Source: Epilithonimonas bovis DSM 19482
GTDB lineage: Bacteria > Bacteroidota > Bacteroidia > Flavobacteriales > Weeksellaceae
Direction: 5' to 3'
DNA length: 64,000 nucleotides
Assembly: GCF_900108115.1 (NCBI RefSeq)
Contig: NZ_FTPU01000011.1
Location: forward strand, 1-64,000
A program made the position numbers and the translations under genes. The notes beneath the pieces are model-generated. The model was not told the origin of the DNA. It ran no database searches and saw nothing but the letters and a program-made list of their open reading frames with translations. Below, piece after piece: positions 35,175 through 44,114 of this stretch (positions within the stretch are counted from its first letter, which is position 1; every line of letters begins with the position of its first letter).

Positions 35175-35402
35175 AATAAAATCCGGATAAATATGATAAT
35201 TTTTCAGTTTTCTTCAGCCATATTTTCAGGTGCGGTTCGCCGAAAAGTCAGTCGGAGATGTGGAAGTGTTAATTGCTGGTGAAAATTTTCTCTTATCGAT
35301 TAGAGGCCAATAATCTCCAAAAAAATGGCTTTTGACATCGCTGATGATTAATTGCAGATTATGATTTTATTAATTAAAACCTTATGTATTAAATAAAATA
35401 AT

Positions 35403-35410
35403 TATTTTTG
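35403..35410 (+). promoter_or_regulatory. Minus-7 box (TATTTTTG) of fabH
   Basis: The octamer fits TAnnTTTG, 24 nt upstream of the chosen fabH ATG. It overlaps a TTG at 35408, which argues against that codon as the start. Confidence 0.5.
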
Positions 35411-35434
35411 CCGGGAATTTTTGAAATCAGAGAA

Positions 35435-36457
35435 ATGTTTAAAAGTGTGATAGCTGGTGTAGGACATTATGTACCGGAAAATATAGTAACCAATGATGAT
35501 CTTTCTCAACTGATGACCACCAACGATGAGTGGATTACCGAGAGAACTGGTATCAAAGAAAGACGACACCGCAAAAACCGTACAGATGCAGAAGAAACAA
35601 CATCGTTCTACGGCCTGAAAGCTTCAGAAATCGCTCTTAAAAATGCCAATCTTACAGCTAAAGACATCGATTATATTGTTTTTGCAACCCTATCACCGGA
35701 TTACTTTTTCCCGGGGTCCGGCGTGCTTTTGCAGGACATGCTGGGTTGTGGTACTATTGGCGCGCTGGACGTCAGAAACCAATGTTCTGGCTTTGTATAT
35801 GCCATGAGTGTGGCAGACGCTTTTATAAAATCAGGGCTGTATAAAAATGTTCTGGTTGTAGGAGCAGAGATCCATTCCTTTGGCCTTGATTTTACAGACC
35901 GCAGCCGTGGTGTTTCTGTTATTTTCGGAGACGGTGCCGGCGCTGTGGTTTTATCGGCATCCGAGGACGATAACAAGAGTGGTATTCTCTCTGTTAATAT
36001 GCATTCGGAAGGGAAATATGCAGAGGAACTGGCGGTGAAATTCCCGGGCACCAAATTAGGCTGGAGCGATACGCTTCTTACTAATCCGGATTCTATCAAG
36101 CCGGAAGATATTTATCCTGTAATGAATGGTAATTTTGTCTTCAAACATGCGGTAACCCGTTTTCCTGAAACCATTATGGAAGCTCTGGAAAAAGCCGGAA
36201 AATCGATAGAAGATTTGGATCTTTTAATTCCGCATCAGGCCAATATCAGGATTGCGCAGTATGTTCAGCAATTGCTGCATCTGCCGGATGAGAAAGTGTT
36301 TATCAATATCCAGAACTATGGTAATACCACCGCTGCATCTATCCCGATTGCGCTAAGCGAAGCCATCCAGGAAGGGCGTATGAAGCGTGGCGACCTCGTT
36401 TGTATGTCTGCTTTTGGTAGCGGTTTTACATGGGGAAGCGTCCTTTTTGAATATTAA
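35435..36457 (+). CDS. fabH: Beta-ketoacyl-ACP synthase III
   Basis: FabH starts fatty acid synthesis by condensing an acyl-CoA with malonyl-ACP. The 340-residue protein has the catalytic C117 in LDVRNQCSGF, His in LIPHQANIRI and Asn in NYGNTTAASIP, with FGDGAGAVVL before them. The ATG at 35435 gives MFKSVIAGVGHYVPE, the usual family start. In flavobacteria the primer is often branched-chain acyl-CoA. No other fab or plsX gene adjoins, so this may be a second, specialised KAS III. Confidence 0.9.
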   Translation: MFKSVIAGVGHYVPENIVTNDDLSQLMTTNDEWITERTGIKERRHRKNRTDAEETTSFYGLKASEIALKNANLTAKDIDYIVFATLSPDYFFPGSGVLLQDMLGCGTIGALDVRNQCSGFVYAMSVADAFIKSGLYKNVLVVGAEIHSFGLDFTDRSRGVSVIFGDGAGAVVLSASEDDNKSGILSVNMHSEGKYAEELAVKFPGTKLGWSDTLLTNPDSIKPEDIYPVMNGNFVFKHAVTRFPETIMEALEKAGKSIEDLDLLIPHQANIRIAQYVQQLLHLPDEKVFINIQNYGNTTAASIPIALSEAIQEGRMKRGDLVCMSAFGSGFTWGSVLFEY

Positions 36458-36478
36458 TTTATGATTATAAATCATATT

Positions 36479-36515
36479 AAAACCCGAAGTCTCCTCTTCG
36501 GGTTTTGTTTTTATC
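36479..36515. terminator. Bidirectional intrinsic terminator of fabH
   Basis: Arms 36479-36489 (AAAACCCGAAG) and 36496-36506 (CTTCGGGTTTT) form an 11-bp stem between fabH and the convergent DUF1501 gene. Confidence 0.85.
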
Positions 36516-36533
36516 ATTTTCTAAATCATTCTT

Positions 36534-37730
36534 TTAAATAAAATCATAATAGCCATTGGGTTTTCCAAGGATTTTTTGATCGTCAGAATGGAGCCATTTT
36601 TTTAGGATGGTAGCATATATTTTTCGGAAATCTTCGGTATAGATCAAGTCACCATAGCTAAGGTTTTCGAGATCAGGAAGTGTATTCAGTAAACCTTTTT
36701 TCTTCAGGCTGCCACTTATGAAAAACATCTGATTGGCAGTGCCATGGTCGGTTCCGTTACTGGCATTCTGAGCCACGCGGCGGCCAAACTCAGAAAAAGT
36801 CATGATCATCACATCTTGGAATTTCCCATTCTCCTTTATATCCTTTGTAAAAATCTCGACCGCGTCACTGATATTTTTAAATAACTGATTTTGCCTGCTG
36901 TTTTGGTTGGTATGCGTATCAAAACTACCTGTAGACAGGTAGTAAACCTGGGTATTGATATCCGACTTGATGAGTGATGCAATGGTTTGGAAATCTTTAC
37001 CAATTTGGGTATTGGGATAGGTTTTATCGGTAGGTTTTGCCTCGCTTTCTTCAAAAATGTAACCCGAATTGCTGATGGCGTTCCCCAGAGTGTTATAGAG
37101 ATAAGATGCAAGATGATGCTCGTGGTCATGGTTGTCTGCTGCCAGTTTTTTATAAAGCGTCTCCTGGCTGTTATCATACAGTTTTTTCGGATCTCGGAAG
37201 GCAATGGCTTTGTTATTGTCGCCCTTCATCGCCAGGCTCAGCAGATCGTCAATTTCAATAGCTTGTGTTGGCTTTTGGCAATTGTGGCAGGCTTCATCCA
37301 GATAACGCCCAAGCCATCCGGTATTGATGAACTGATTGCTGGCACTGGCGGATTGCCAAATATCCATACTCCGGAAATGGGATTTATTGGGATCGGGATA
37401 GCCAACGTTATTCATCACTGCCAGTTCGCCGTTATCATATAGTTCTTTGAAGAATTTTAAGTTGGGATTAATCCCTGCCTCATCTGTCAAGCGAAACGCA
37501 TCATTCTCTTTGATAGAAATCTGATTTCTCACTTTATAATAGATGTCGTTTTTCACAGGGATAATCGTGTTGAGGCCATCATTACCGCCGGACAACTGAA
37601 GAATAATCAGTGTTTTCCCATTCATGGCAATTGCTTCCGGCAACGTCAGAGCTTTGAGAAAGTTGGGGAAAAGGAAAGAAGCGGCGGCAAGGCTGCTGGT
37701 TTTTATAAAGGTTTTTCTGTTGATAATCAT
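36534..37730 (-). CDS. DUF1501 domain-containing exported protein
   Basis: The 398-residue protein has a Tat-like leader (NRKTFIKTSSLAAASFLFP) and the DUF1501 sulfatase-like fold: LIILQLSGGNDGLNTIIP, NNVGYPDPNKSHFRSMDIWQSA and MTFSEFGRRVAQNASNGTDHGTANQMF with His and Asp residues that may bind metal. It lies 10 bp after the DUF1800 gene. The two families are often neighbours in bacteria, but their shared task is not known. Confidence 0.85.
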   Translation of the reverse strand: MIINRKTFIKTSSLAAASFLFPNFLKALTLPEAIAMNGKTLIILQLSGGNDGLNTIIPVKNDIYYKVRNQISIKENDAFRLTDEAGINPNLKFFKELYDNGELAVMNNVGYPDPNKSHFRSMDIWQSASASNQFINTGWLGRYLDEACHNCQKPTQAIEIDDLLSLAMKGDNNKAIAFRDPKKLYDNSQETLYKKLAADNHDHEHHLASYLYNTLGNAISNSGYIFEESEAKPTDKTYPNTQIGKDFQTIASLIKSDINTQVYYLSTGSFDTHTNQNSRQNQLFKNISDAVEIFTKDIKENGKFQDVMIMTFSEFGRRVAQNASNGTDHGTANQMFFISGSLKKKGLLNTLPDLENLSYGDLIYTEDFRKIYATILKKWLHSDDQKILGKPNGYYDFI

Positions 37731-37740
37731 AGCATTGTTT

Positions 37741-39105
37741 TTAGCAAAGTTGATAGTCTGGAGTTGACATGATACTGATCATCAGGTGTTTTTTGCTCTT
37801 TTCTGTATTGAATTGTGCAATCAGCTTTTCCAGACTTTTATCTGGATTGGCAAGCAACAGATTAAAAAGGTCCTGATCTAGTATCTTCGCCATACTTTCC
37901 CAATGGATGGTAATGGTATTTTGTTTTTTATTAACCACTATATTTTGGTCGGATTTTCCCATATTGACATCATCATTGGCTTTTGGCTCAATATCCAGCG
38001 TTTTGTAGCCAGCTATTACCGCCGGGATTTTCATTCTGAGCAATAGGGTAGAGGCGTCTATCCATGCGGCACCGCTTGGCCAGCCTGCAACATTGGGCGG
38101 TTGTAGGAGTTCCTGGCCCAAGAGTTTTTCAAAATTGTAGACGATGTCGCGGTTTTGCAAATCCATTGGTAAAATACGCCTGATGCCTACAATCAGCTCT
38201 ACCGGAGATTTTACTTTAGCCCCAATGTTTTTTTCTGAATAAAACCAGTCGGATAAGAAGATCTCATCCATCAGTGCCATGATGTCATAATTAGATTGGT
38301 AGAATTTTTGGCTTAAGGATTTGATGAGTTTTTCATCAGGATCTTCATTTACATAAAACTGGTAGATCTTTCCGGTTATAAATTCTGCGCAGGCCGGCTT
38401 TTCTAAAATAATATTGATGATATCAGCACCGTCAAAATTGTCGGTTTTACCCAAAAATTCTTTTTCGCCGGTATCGTGTTGCTTTTTATTATCTGTAAAT
38501 TCGCCAAGCCCGTTATAACTCCAGCCCGTGAAAGCCCTTGCAGATTCACGGATGTCTTTTTCGGTATACTGCCCTCTTCCCAGGGTAAATAATTCCATCA
38601 GTTCTCGGGCAAAATTCTCGTTGGGATTGGCTTTTTTATTCTGTTGGTTGTTGAGGAAATTAAGCATCGCTGCAGATTTTGAAACAGCGAAAACCAGGTC
38701 GCGGAAGTTTCCGAGCGCATTTTTTCTGAAAATCTCGATAATCTCCTTATTAAAAAGCGCCTGCTGGATTCTTGTGGCAAAATGGCCGTGCCAGAACAGG
38801 GCCATTTTCTCCTGAAGCTGGCTAGGACTTTTTATCATCTCCTCGTGCCAGGATTTTTTAACAGCATTATTATAATTTTTGTTGAAAAGGTTAACAGGCT
38901 TTTTATCAACAGCCTTAGCGAGTTCTTGATATTCTTCGGGGCTGAGGCCTGCTATATCGGTTTGCAGAATATGGTAATCGCCAGTGTTACTGATTTCTTT
39001 GTAAAAATCCTTTGGGCTTCTATTTTTATATTTCTCAATATCGTTATGATGGATACCAAAACCCGCTCTGGAAATCAAATGTTTATTTTTGAGAAAGTTA
39101 TTCAT
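37741..39105 (-). CDS. DUF1800 domain-containing protein
   Basis: The 454-residue protein matches DUF1800: HLISRAGFGIHHNDIEKY at the start, LFWHGHFATRIQQ, ENFARELMELFTLGRGQYTEKDIRESARAFTGW and QPPNVAGWPSG near the C-terminal third. These are the recurrent family motifs. I chose ATG 39105; an upstream start at 39180 adds 25 residues. It is first in the two-gene operon with DUF1501. The role is unknown; an envelope function is inferred from the exported partner. Confidence 0.85.
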   Translation of the reverse strand: MNNFLKNKHLISRAGFGIHHNDIEKYKNRSPKDFYKEISNTGDYHILQTDIAGLSPEEYQELAKAVDKKPVNLFNKNYNNAVKKSWHEEMIKSPSQLQEKMALFWHGHFATRIQQALFNKEIIEIFRKNALGNFRDLVFAVSKSAAMLNFLNNQQNKKANPNENFARELMELFTLGRGQYTEKDIRESARAFTGWSYNGLGEFTDNKKQHDTGEKEFLGKTDNFDGADIINIILEKPACAEFITGKIYQFYVNEDPDEKLIKSLSQKFYQSNYDIMALMDEIFLSDWFYSEKNIGAKVKSPVELIVGIRRILPMDLQNRDIVYNFEKLLGQELLQPPNVAGWPSGAAWIDASTLLLRMKIPAVIAGYKTLDIEPKANDDVNMGKSDQNIVVNKKQNTITIHWESMAKILDQDLFNLLLANPDKSLEKLIAQFNTEKSKKHLMISIMSTPDYQLC

Positions 39106-39322
39106 AAGGTAAAGATTATGACAGTTGGAGTTGATTGTTACAGCATAGTTAAACATGACAAAACGAATTCCGGCTGTCATTAACAGAATTTAATAGTAAT
39201 TTAAAATTAATTAACTGAAAATTAGACGCTTGTTAAATGCTGTGTTAGATTTGTCAAACAAAAGGTATGCTTTGGCACGGTATTTACAATGAAGACCTTT
39301 GTAAAATTTAAAATTTAAAAAT

Positions 39323-39919
39323 ATGAAAACTTTAAAGCAGTTGGTATTAGGACTAGGGATTTTGGTTGGCGGAGTTGCTTCAGCTCAAAGTTCGGATATG
39401 ACTAATATGTTCAAAGTAGGTCTTAACGGTGGTGTTTCTACAGGCGGTAATACAGCGGCAAACCTCGGTGTTGATTTGTCTTACCAAAATCTGATTACGC
39501 CTGGTTTTGGTTTAGGTATCGCTACTGGTTATAACCATTATTTTGCAAAAGATAGGACTATAAACGGCGTTGACGTAAAAAATAACGATTTTGGTGTAAT
39601 ACCTGTTGCAGCACTTTTCAGAATTTATCCTAAACAAACAGGTTTCTATTTTGGAGCTGACTTAGGTTACGGTTTTATCGTAGGTGATGATAAAGTGGCA
39701 TCAAGTACAAACCCAACTAATGTAGCATATAATAATGTTGACAGACCTGATGGCGGTTTTTACATCAAGCCGGAAATTGGATATCATAACCGTGACTGGA
39801 ACTTCTTTGTACAGTATAACAAAACCTTTACAGGTGACAAGGGACAGATTGGAGATCAAAAATACAATGCCGGTGCAATCGGTGTTGGATTTGGTTACAA
39901 CATTCCTTTAGGAAAATAA
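39323..39919 (+). CDS. Outer membrane beta-barrel protein
   Basis: The 198-residue protein has a signal peptide (MKTLKQLVLGLGILVGGVASAQ) and barrel strands such as MFKVGLNGGVSTGG, FGLGIATGYNHYF, GFYFGADLGYGFIVG, GGFYIKPEIGYHNRDWNFFVQYNKTF, and closes with GAIGVGFGYNIPLGK. It is likely a small outer membrane protein of unknown role. It stands alone with a strong terminator. Confidence 0.82.
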   Translation: MKTLKQLVLGLGILVGGVASAQSSDMTNMFKVGLNGGVSTGGNTAANLGVDLSYQNLITPGFGLGIATGYNHYFAKDRTINGVDVKNNDFGVIPVAALFRIYPKQTGFYFGADLGYGFIVGDDKVASSTNPTNVAYNNVDRPDGGFYIKPEIGYHNRDWNFFVQYNKTFTGDKGQIGDQKYNAGAIGVGFGYNIPLGK

Positions 39920-39973
39920 AAAATGTTTTAATATCATAAAGATTGCTAAAACATTAAAATTAAACTATGTCAT

Positions 39974-40012
39974 ATTAACGCTTTCATGAATAATGAGAGC
40001 GTTAATTTTTTT
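39974..40012 (+). terminator. Intrinsic terminator of the beta-barrel gene
   Basis: Arms 39974-39987 and 39993-40006 form a 14-bp stem (ATTAACGCTTTCAT / ATGAGAGCGTTAAT, one G-U) followed by a T run. Confidence 0.85.
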
Positions 40013-40057
40013 ATTTAAAAGTTATCATAAATCAATTTAATTTTGAATCATTCTAAG

Positions 40058-40065
40058 TAAATTTG
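40058..40065 (+). promoter_or_regulatory. Minus-7 box (TAAATTTG) of the yceI-like gene
   Basis: The octamer fits TAnnTTTG and ends 21 nt before the ATG at 40087. Confidence 0.5.
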
Positions 40066-40086
40066 TGCAATTAAATTATTTAAAAA

Positions 40087-40653
40087 ATGAAAAAAGTATT
40101 ATTACTTGCCGTGTTGGCCAGCGGACTGGCATTTGGACAGACGAAAAAAGTTATAGGTTCTGATGTACACTGGTGGGGTTATAAAATAGCTAAAACAGAG
40201 GCTTCTTCTCATGACGGAACCGTAAAAGTGAAATCAGGAAACCTTGTTCTGAAAAATGGCGCAGTAGTCGGTGGTGATTTCGTTTTGGATATGACAACTA
40301 TCAGCGCTACAGACCTTTCCGGAGAAGGCAAAACAAAATTAGAAGGACATCTTAAAAATGGTGATTTTTTCGAAGTTGAAAAATATCCTACAGCAACATA
40401 TAAAATCACTTCTGTAAAGAAAAATACAAACAAAGATTATAACTTTGTAGTCAACGGAAATCTGACTGTGAAAGGTAAAACCAATCCGGTTTCTTTCCCG
40501 GCAAAAATCACTTCTAACAAAGGTATAATCACATTAGAGTCTGATAAATTCTCTTTTGACAGACAAAAATTTGATGTGGCTTACAAAGCTGCCATGCAAG
40601 ATGCACTGGTAAAAGATGATGTTGATATGAAGATTAAAATTACTGTAAAATAA
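40087..40653 (+). CDS. YceI family periplasmic protein
   Basis: YceI proteins are lipocalin-like beta barrels that bind isoprenoid or lipid chains in the periplasm. The 188-residue product has a signal peptide (MKKVLLLAVLASGLAFGQ) and the family pattern: VHWWGYKIAKTEASSHDGTVKVKSG, FVLDMTTISATDL, LEGHLKNGDFFEVEKYPTATYKIT, and GNLTVKGKTNPVSFPAKI. The physiological ligand is unknown. Confidence 0.88.
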   Translation: MKKVLLLAVLASGLAFGQTKKVIGSDVHWWGYKIAKTEASSHDGTVKVKSGNLVLKNGAVVGGDFVLDMTTISATDLSGEGKTKLEGHLKNGDFFEVEKYPTATYKITSVKKNTNKDYNFVVNGNLTVKGKTNPVSFPAKITSNKGIITLESDKFSFDRQKFDVAYKAAMQDALVKDDVDMKIKITVK

Positions 40654-40673
40654 TTTTACCGATCATAAATTTT

Positions 40674-40702
40674 AAAGAGCAGATTTTTTCTGCTCTTTTT
40701 TG
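40674..40702 (+). terminator. Intrinsic terminator of the yceI-like gene
   Basis: Arms 40674-40683 (AAAGAGCAGA) and 40689-40698 (TCTGCTCTTT) form a 10-bp stem followed by T residues. Confidence 0.85.
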
Positions 40703-40706
40703 TTCT

Positions 40707-40714
40707 TAACTTTG
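40707..40714 (+). promoter_or_regulatory. Minus-7 box (TAACTTTG) of the small hydrolase gene
   Basis: The octamer fits TAnnTTTG, directly after the yceI terminator and 20 nt before the TTG start at 40735, supporting that start. Confidence 0.5.
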
Positions 40715-40734
40715 GCATAAAATAAACATAGAAA

Positions 40735-41376
40735 TTGAAATTATACATCATAAGTGGACTTGGTGCAGACGAAAAAGTCCTGGAAAAACTGAGCTTTAAT
40801 CCCAATATTCAGCCGGTGCATATCTCCTGGCTGATCCCGGAAAAAGACGAAGAATTTCACCATTATATCGGGAGGATGGCCGATTGTATAGATAATACCG
40901 AGGATTTTTACCTGATGGGATATTCTTTCGGAGGGATTATTGTGCAGGAGATCCATAAGATAAAACCGGCAAAAAAAGTAGTAATACTGGGAAGCATCCG
41001 TTCAGATAAAGAAAAATCCCGGCTTATCAAACTGGGAGAAGTCACGCATCTTACCAAATACCTGCCTGTTCGGCTTTTTAATGAAAACAGTGCCGCTTTC
41101 TACACCTTCTTCCGCAAACTTTTCGATCCCAAAAATCCTGCATTGCTACAATATTTTCGGGTAAGAGATCCTTATTATCTCAAATGGTCTGTAGATAAAA
41201 TTTCCGCCTGGCGATTTGATGCTATAGATGATGTTATCCAGATTATGGGAGACCGGGACATTGTTTTTCCACTCAAAAATTCGCGGCCGGATTATGTGAT
41301 AAAAAATGCCACACATCTCTTTCCTGCAACCAAAGCCAAACAGGTTTCCGATATCCTTAAAACTATTTTTGTTTAA
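40735..41376 (+). CDS. Small alpha/beta hydrolase with TTG start
   Basis: The 213-residue protein starts (M)KLYIISGLGADEKVLEKL from a TTG; no ATG lies between the promoter box and this conserved start. It has the nucleophile elbow LMGYSFGGIIVQE, an acid segment IMGDRDIVFP and a histidine in NATHLFP, so a Ser-Asp-His triad is present. No signal peptide. The substrate is unknown; such proteins are frequent in Bacteroidetes. It converges on tex. Confidence 0.78.
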   Translation: MKLYIISGLGADEKVLEKLSFNPNIQPVHISWLIPEKDEEFHHYIGRMADCIDNTEDFYLMGYSFGGIIVQEIHKIKPAKKVVILGSIRSDKEKSRLIKLGEVTHLTKYLPVRLFNENSAAFYTFFRKLFDPKNPALLQYFRVRDPYYLKWSVDKISAWRFDAIDDVIQIMGDRDIVFPLKNSRPDYVIKNATHLFPATKAKQVSDILKTIFV

Positions 41377-41383
41377 AAATCAT

Positions 41384-43507
41384 TTAAAAGACCATTGTCA
41401 GTTGGATTCTTTTTCGGGCCTCATCTACTTCGGTTACTTTTACCTGGATGTGCTGATGCAGCTTTACGACCTCATTTACATCAGAAACAAAACCATCTTT
41501 CAGCTGGGAAATGTGTACAAGGCCACTCTCCTTGATCCCAAGATCCACAAAACATCCAAATGCGGTAATATTATTAACGATGCCGGGCAGGATCATGCCG
41601 GGTTTTACATCCTTAATTGATTTTACATTGGCATCAAATTCAAAAACTTTGGCTGCTTTCCTTGGGTCAAGGCCTGGTTTTTCAAGTTCTTTCAAGATAT
41701 CGCGGATGCTGAGAATACCAATCTCTTCGGTCGCATATAAATAAGGGTTAATTTTTCTGATTTTATCATGGTTGGCGATCAGTTCATCTGTTTTGATTCC
41801 CAAATCTTTGGCCATTTTTTCGACGGTTTGGTAAGCTTCCGGATGCACTGCCGAATTATCAAGCGGATTTTTCCCATTCTTGATCCTCACAAATGCTGCC
41901 GCCTGCTGATACGCTTTTTCCCCTAATCTGGGAACTTTTTTAAGATCTTTCCTTTGTGAAAAAGCACCATTTTCTGATCGGTACAATACAATATTCTCAG
42001 CCATTTTTTCACCAATCCCCGAGACGTAACTCAGGATAGATTTGCTGGCAGTGTTCAGGTTAATCCCAACCGAATTTACCGAGCGAATGACCGTTTGATC
42101 CAATTCTTCTTTCAGTTTTGCCTGGTCTACATCGTGCTGATATTGCCCGACACCTATCGATTTTGGATCTATTTTCACCAGTTCTGCCAATGGATCTGCC
42201 AGTCTGCGGCCAATAGAAACGGCTCCACGCACCGTCACATCATAATTGGGAAACTCATCTCTTGCAATTTTGCTTGCAGAATAGACTGATGCACCCGCTT
42301 CTGACACGACAAAAACCTGAATGGGCTTGTCAAATGCAATTTTCTTGATAAAAAATTCGGTTTCCCGGCGGGCGGTTCCGTTCCCGATAGAGATGGCTTC
42401 TATGTGATAGGCATTCACCATAGAGCGGATTTTTTTCATGGCCATCCCGCTTTCGTTTTGTGGCGCATGCGGATAGATGGTTTCGTTATGGAGGAGGTCG
42501 CCCTTTTCATCCAGGCAAACCACTTTGCAACCAGTCCTGTAACCAGGATCTATGGCTAAAATCCGTTTTTCACCCAAAGGCGGAGCCAGCAGAAGCTGTT
42601 GCAGGTTGTCAGAAAAAACCTGAATCGCTTTGGAGTCTGCTCTGTGTTTCGCTTCCTGCAATACTTCGTTAGAAATGGCTGGCTCCAGTAGGCGTTTATA
42701 AGAATCTGCCACTGCCTGCCTGATCTGTTCCGATGACGGATTGTGATTTTTGAGGACGGCTCTCCCGATGATTTCCAGCGCCTCGTCTTTTTCTGTATTG
42801 ATACTCACTTTTACAAAACCTTCCTGCTCTGCACGCAACATGGCGAGAAGCCGGTGCGACGGGATTCTTCCCAAAGATTCTTCCCAGTCAAAATATTGTG
42901 AAAATTTCTGAGCCGCCTCATCCTCTTTCTTGGATTTTACCACTTTAGATCCAATCATGGCCGTTTTTTGAAAAAATCGGCGCAGGTTTTTTCGGACAAA
43001 AAGGTTTTCATTAATCCATTCTGCGATGATATCTCTTGCGCCCTGCAATGCTTCTTCGGCATCTGCAATATCATTATTAATATATCTTTCTGCCTGATAT
43101 TGGATGTCATCTGCTCGCTGGCTCATGATCAATTTTGCCAATGGCTCAAGTCCTTTTTCTCGGGCGGTGTCGGCTCTGGTTTTTCTTCGTTTTTTATAAG
43201 GCAGATAAAGATCCTCCAATTCTTGTAAATCGAAGGTCTGTATTATTTTGTGGTGCAGTTCTTCGGAAAGCGCATGCTGCTCCTCAATAGATTTTAGGAT
43301 GCTTTCTTTGCGTTTCAGGATTTCTTCAAACTGCTTGTTAAGTTTGGCTATTTTTTCTATCTGGACTTCATCCAGGTTGCCTGTGCGGTCTTTCCGGTAA
43401 CGAGCGATGAAGGGGATTGTGCAGTCTTCCTGCAAAAGTTGAAGCGTGCTCTCTATACTTTTGGATGGTAATTCCAGTTGTTTTTGGATATATTCTGTCT
43501 TATTCAT
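41384..43507 (-). CDS. tex: RNA-binding transcription accessory protein Tex
   Basis: Tex is a nucleic-acid-binding protein related to eukaryotic Spt6. The 707-residue protein has the N-terminal helical Tex domain (PFIARYRKDRTGNLDEVQ), a YqgF/RNase H-like domain (RILAIDPGYRTGCKVVCLD, about residues 318-336), helix-hairpin-helix repeats (LNTASKSILSYVSGIGEKMAENIV) and a C-terminal S1 domain (PGMILPGIVNNITAFGCFVDLGI...GLVHISQL). It is complete, and a TATTTTTG box lies 17 nt upstream. Confidence 0.93.
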   Translation of the reverse strand: MNKTEYIQKQLELPSKSIESTLQLLQEDCTIPFIARYRKDRTGNLDEVQIEKIAKLNKQFEEILKRKESILKSIEEQHALSEELHHKIIQTFDLQELEDLYLPYKKRRKTRADTAREKGLEPLAKLIMSQRADDIQYQAERYINNDIADAEEALQGARDIIAEWINENLFVRKNLRRFFQKTAMIGSKVVKSKKEDEAAQKFSQYFDWEESLGRIPSHRLLAMLRAEQEGFVKVSINTEKDEALEIIGRAVLKNHNPSSEQIRQAVADSYKRLLEPAISNEVLQEAKHRADSKAIQVFSDNLQQLLLAPPLGEKRILAIDPGYRTGCKVVCLDEKGDLLHNETIYPHAPQNESGMAMKKIRSMVNAYHIEAISIGNGTARRETEFFIKKIAFDKPIQVFVVSEAGASVYSASKIARDEFPNYDVTVRGAVSIGRRLADPLAELVKIDPKSIGVGQYQHDVDQAKLKEELDQTVIRSVNSVGINLNTASKSILSYVSGIGEKMAENIVLYRSENGAFSQRKDLKKVPRLGEKAYQQAAAFVRIKNGKNPLDNSAVHPEAYQTVEKMAKDLGIKTDELIANHDKIRKINPYLYATEEIGILSIRDILKELEKPGLDPRKAAKVFEFDANVKSIKDVKPGMILPGIVNNITAFGCFVDLGIKESGLVHISQLKDGFVSDVNEVVKLHQHIQVKVTEVDEARKRIQLTMVF

Positions 43508-43524
43508 CAGGCATTATAAGACGG

Positions 43525-43532
43525 CAAAAATA
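43525..43532 (-). promoter_or_regulatory. Minus-7 box (TATTTTTG) of tex
   Basis: The octamer fits TAnnTTTG on the minus strand within the 48-bp coaD-tex gap, so tex can be transcribed independently of coaD. Confidence 0.45.
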
Positions 43533-43555
43533 CAGACTTTTTGTTTAAATATAAG

Positions 43556-44029
43556 TTATGATTTTCTCTCTACTCTTACGGCATCAGGCACCATAATTTC
43601 ATAATTGCCACCAAAAGAAATAATCTCTCGTACGATGCTGCTGCTGATGTAAGATTTTCCCGATGAGGTCAATAGGAAAATGGTTTCGATGGTATTTTTT
43701 CTGGTTAATGCTCTGTTGGTCTGCGCGATAGCTTTTTCAAACTCGAAATCGGCTGGATTGCGAAGGCCTCTCAGTATGAATTTAACGTTTTTACTTTTGC
43801 AGTAATCGATGGTAAGCCCTTCAAAATCGTCTACTTCTACATTCGGAAACTTTTCAAAAGTTTTTCTGATAAATTCTTTACGTTGCTCCAGAGAGAACAT
43901 ATATTTTTTCTGGGAATTTTTTCCGATGGCAATGATAATCTTGTCAAACAGCGGAACGGCGCGTTCTACAATATCATAATGGCCAAGTGTAATGGGATCA
44001 AACGACCCGGGAAAAACAGCGATTTTCAT
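43556..44029 (-). CDS. coaD: Phosphopantetheine adenylyltransferase
   Basis: CoaD makes dephospho-CoA from 4'-phosphopantetheine and ATP. The 157-residue protein has the nucleotidyltransferase motif FPGSFDPITLGHYDIVERA (T/HxGH), NSQKKYMFSLEQR, LRGLRNPADFEFE and the ISSSIVRE motif for phosphate binding. Length is normal. It lies between ddl and tex on the same strand. Confidence 0.95.
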   Translation of the reverse strand: MKIAVFPGSFDPITLGHYDIVERAVPLFDKIIIAIGKNSQKKYMFSLEQRKEFIRKTFEKFPNVEVDDFEGLTIDYCKSKNVKFILRGLRNPADFEFEKAIAQTNRALTRKNTIETIFLLTSSGKSYISSSIVREIISFGGNYEIMVPDAVRVERKS

Positions 44030-44114
44030 TTTATAATTGATGGATTATGGTTGATAATGATTAATTCTTGAGATTATAATTGAAGTTTATCATTAATCAA
44101 TTATCTCTTATCAT

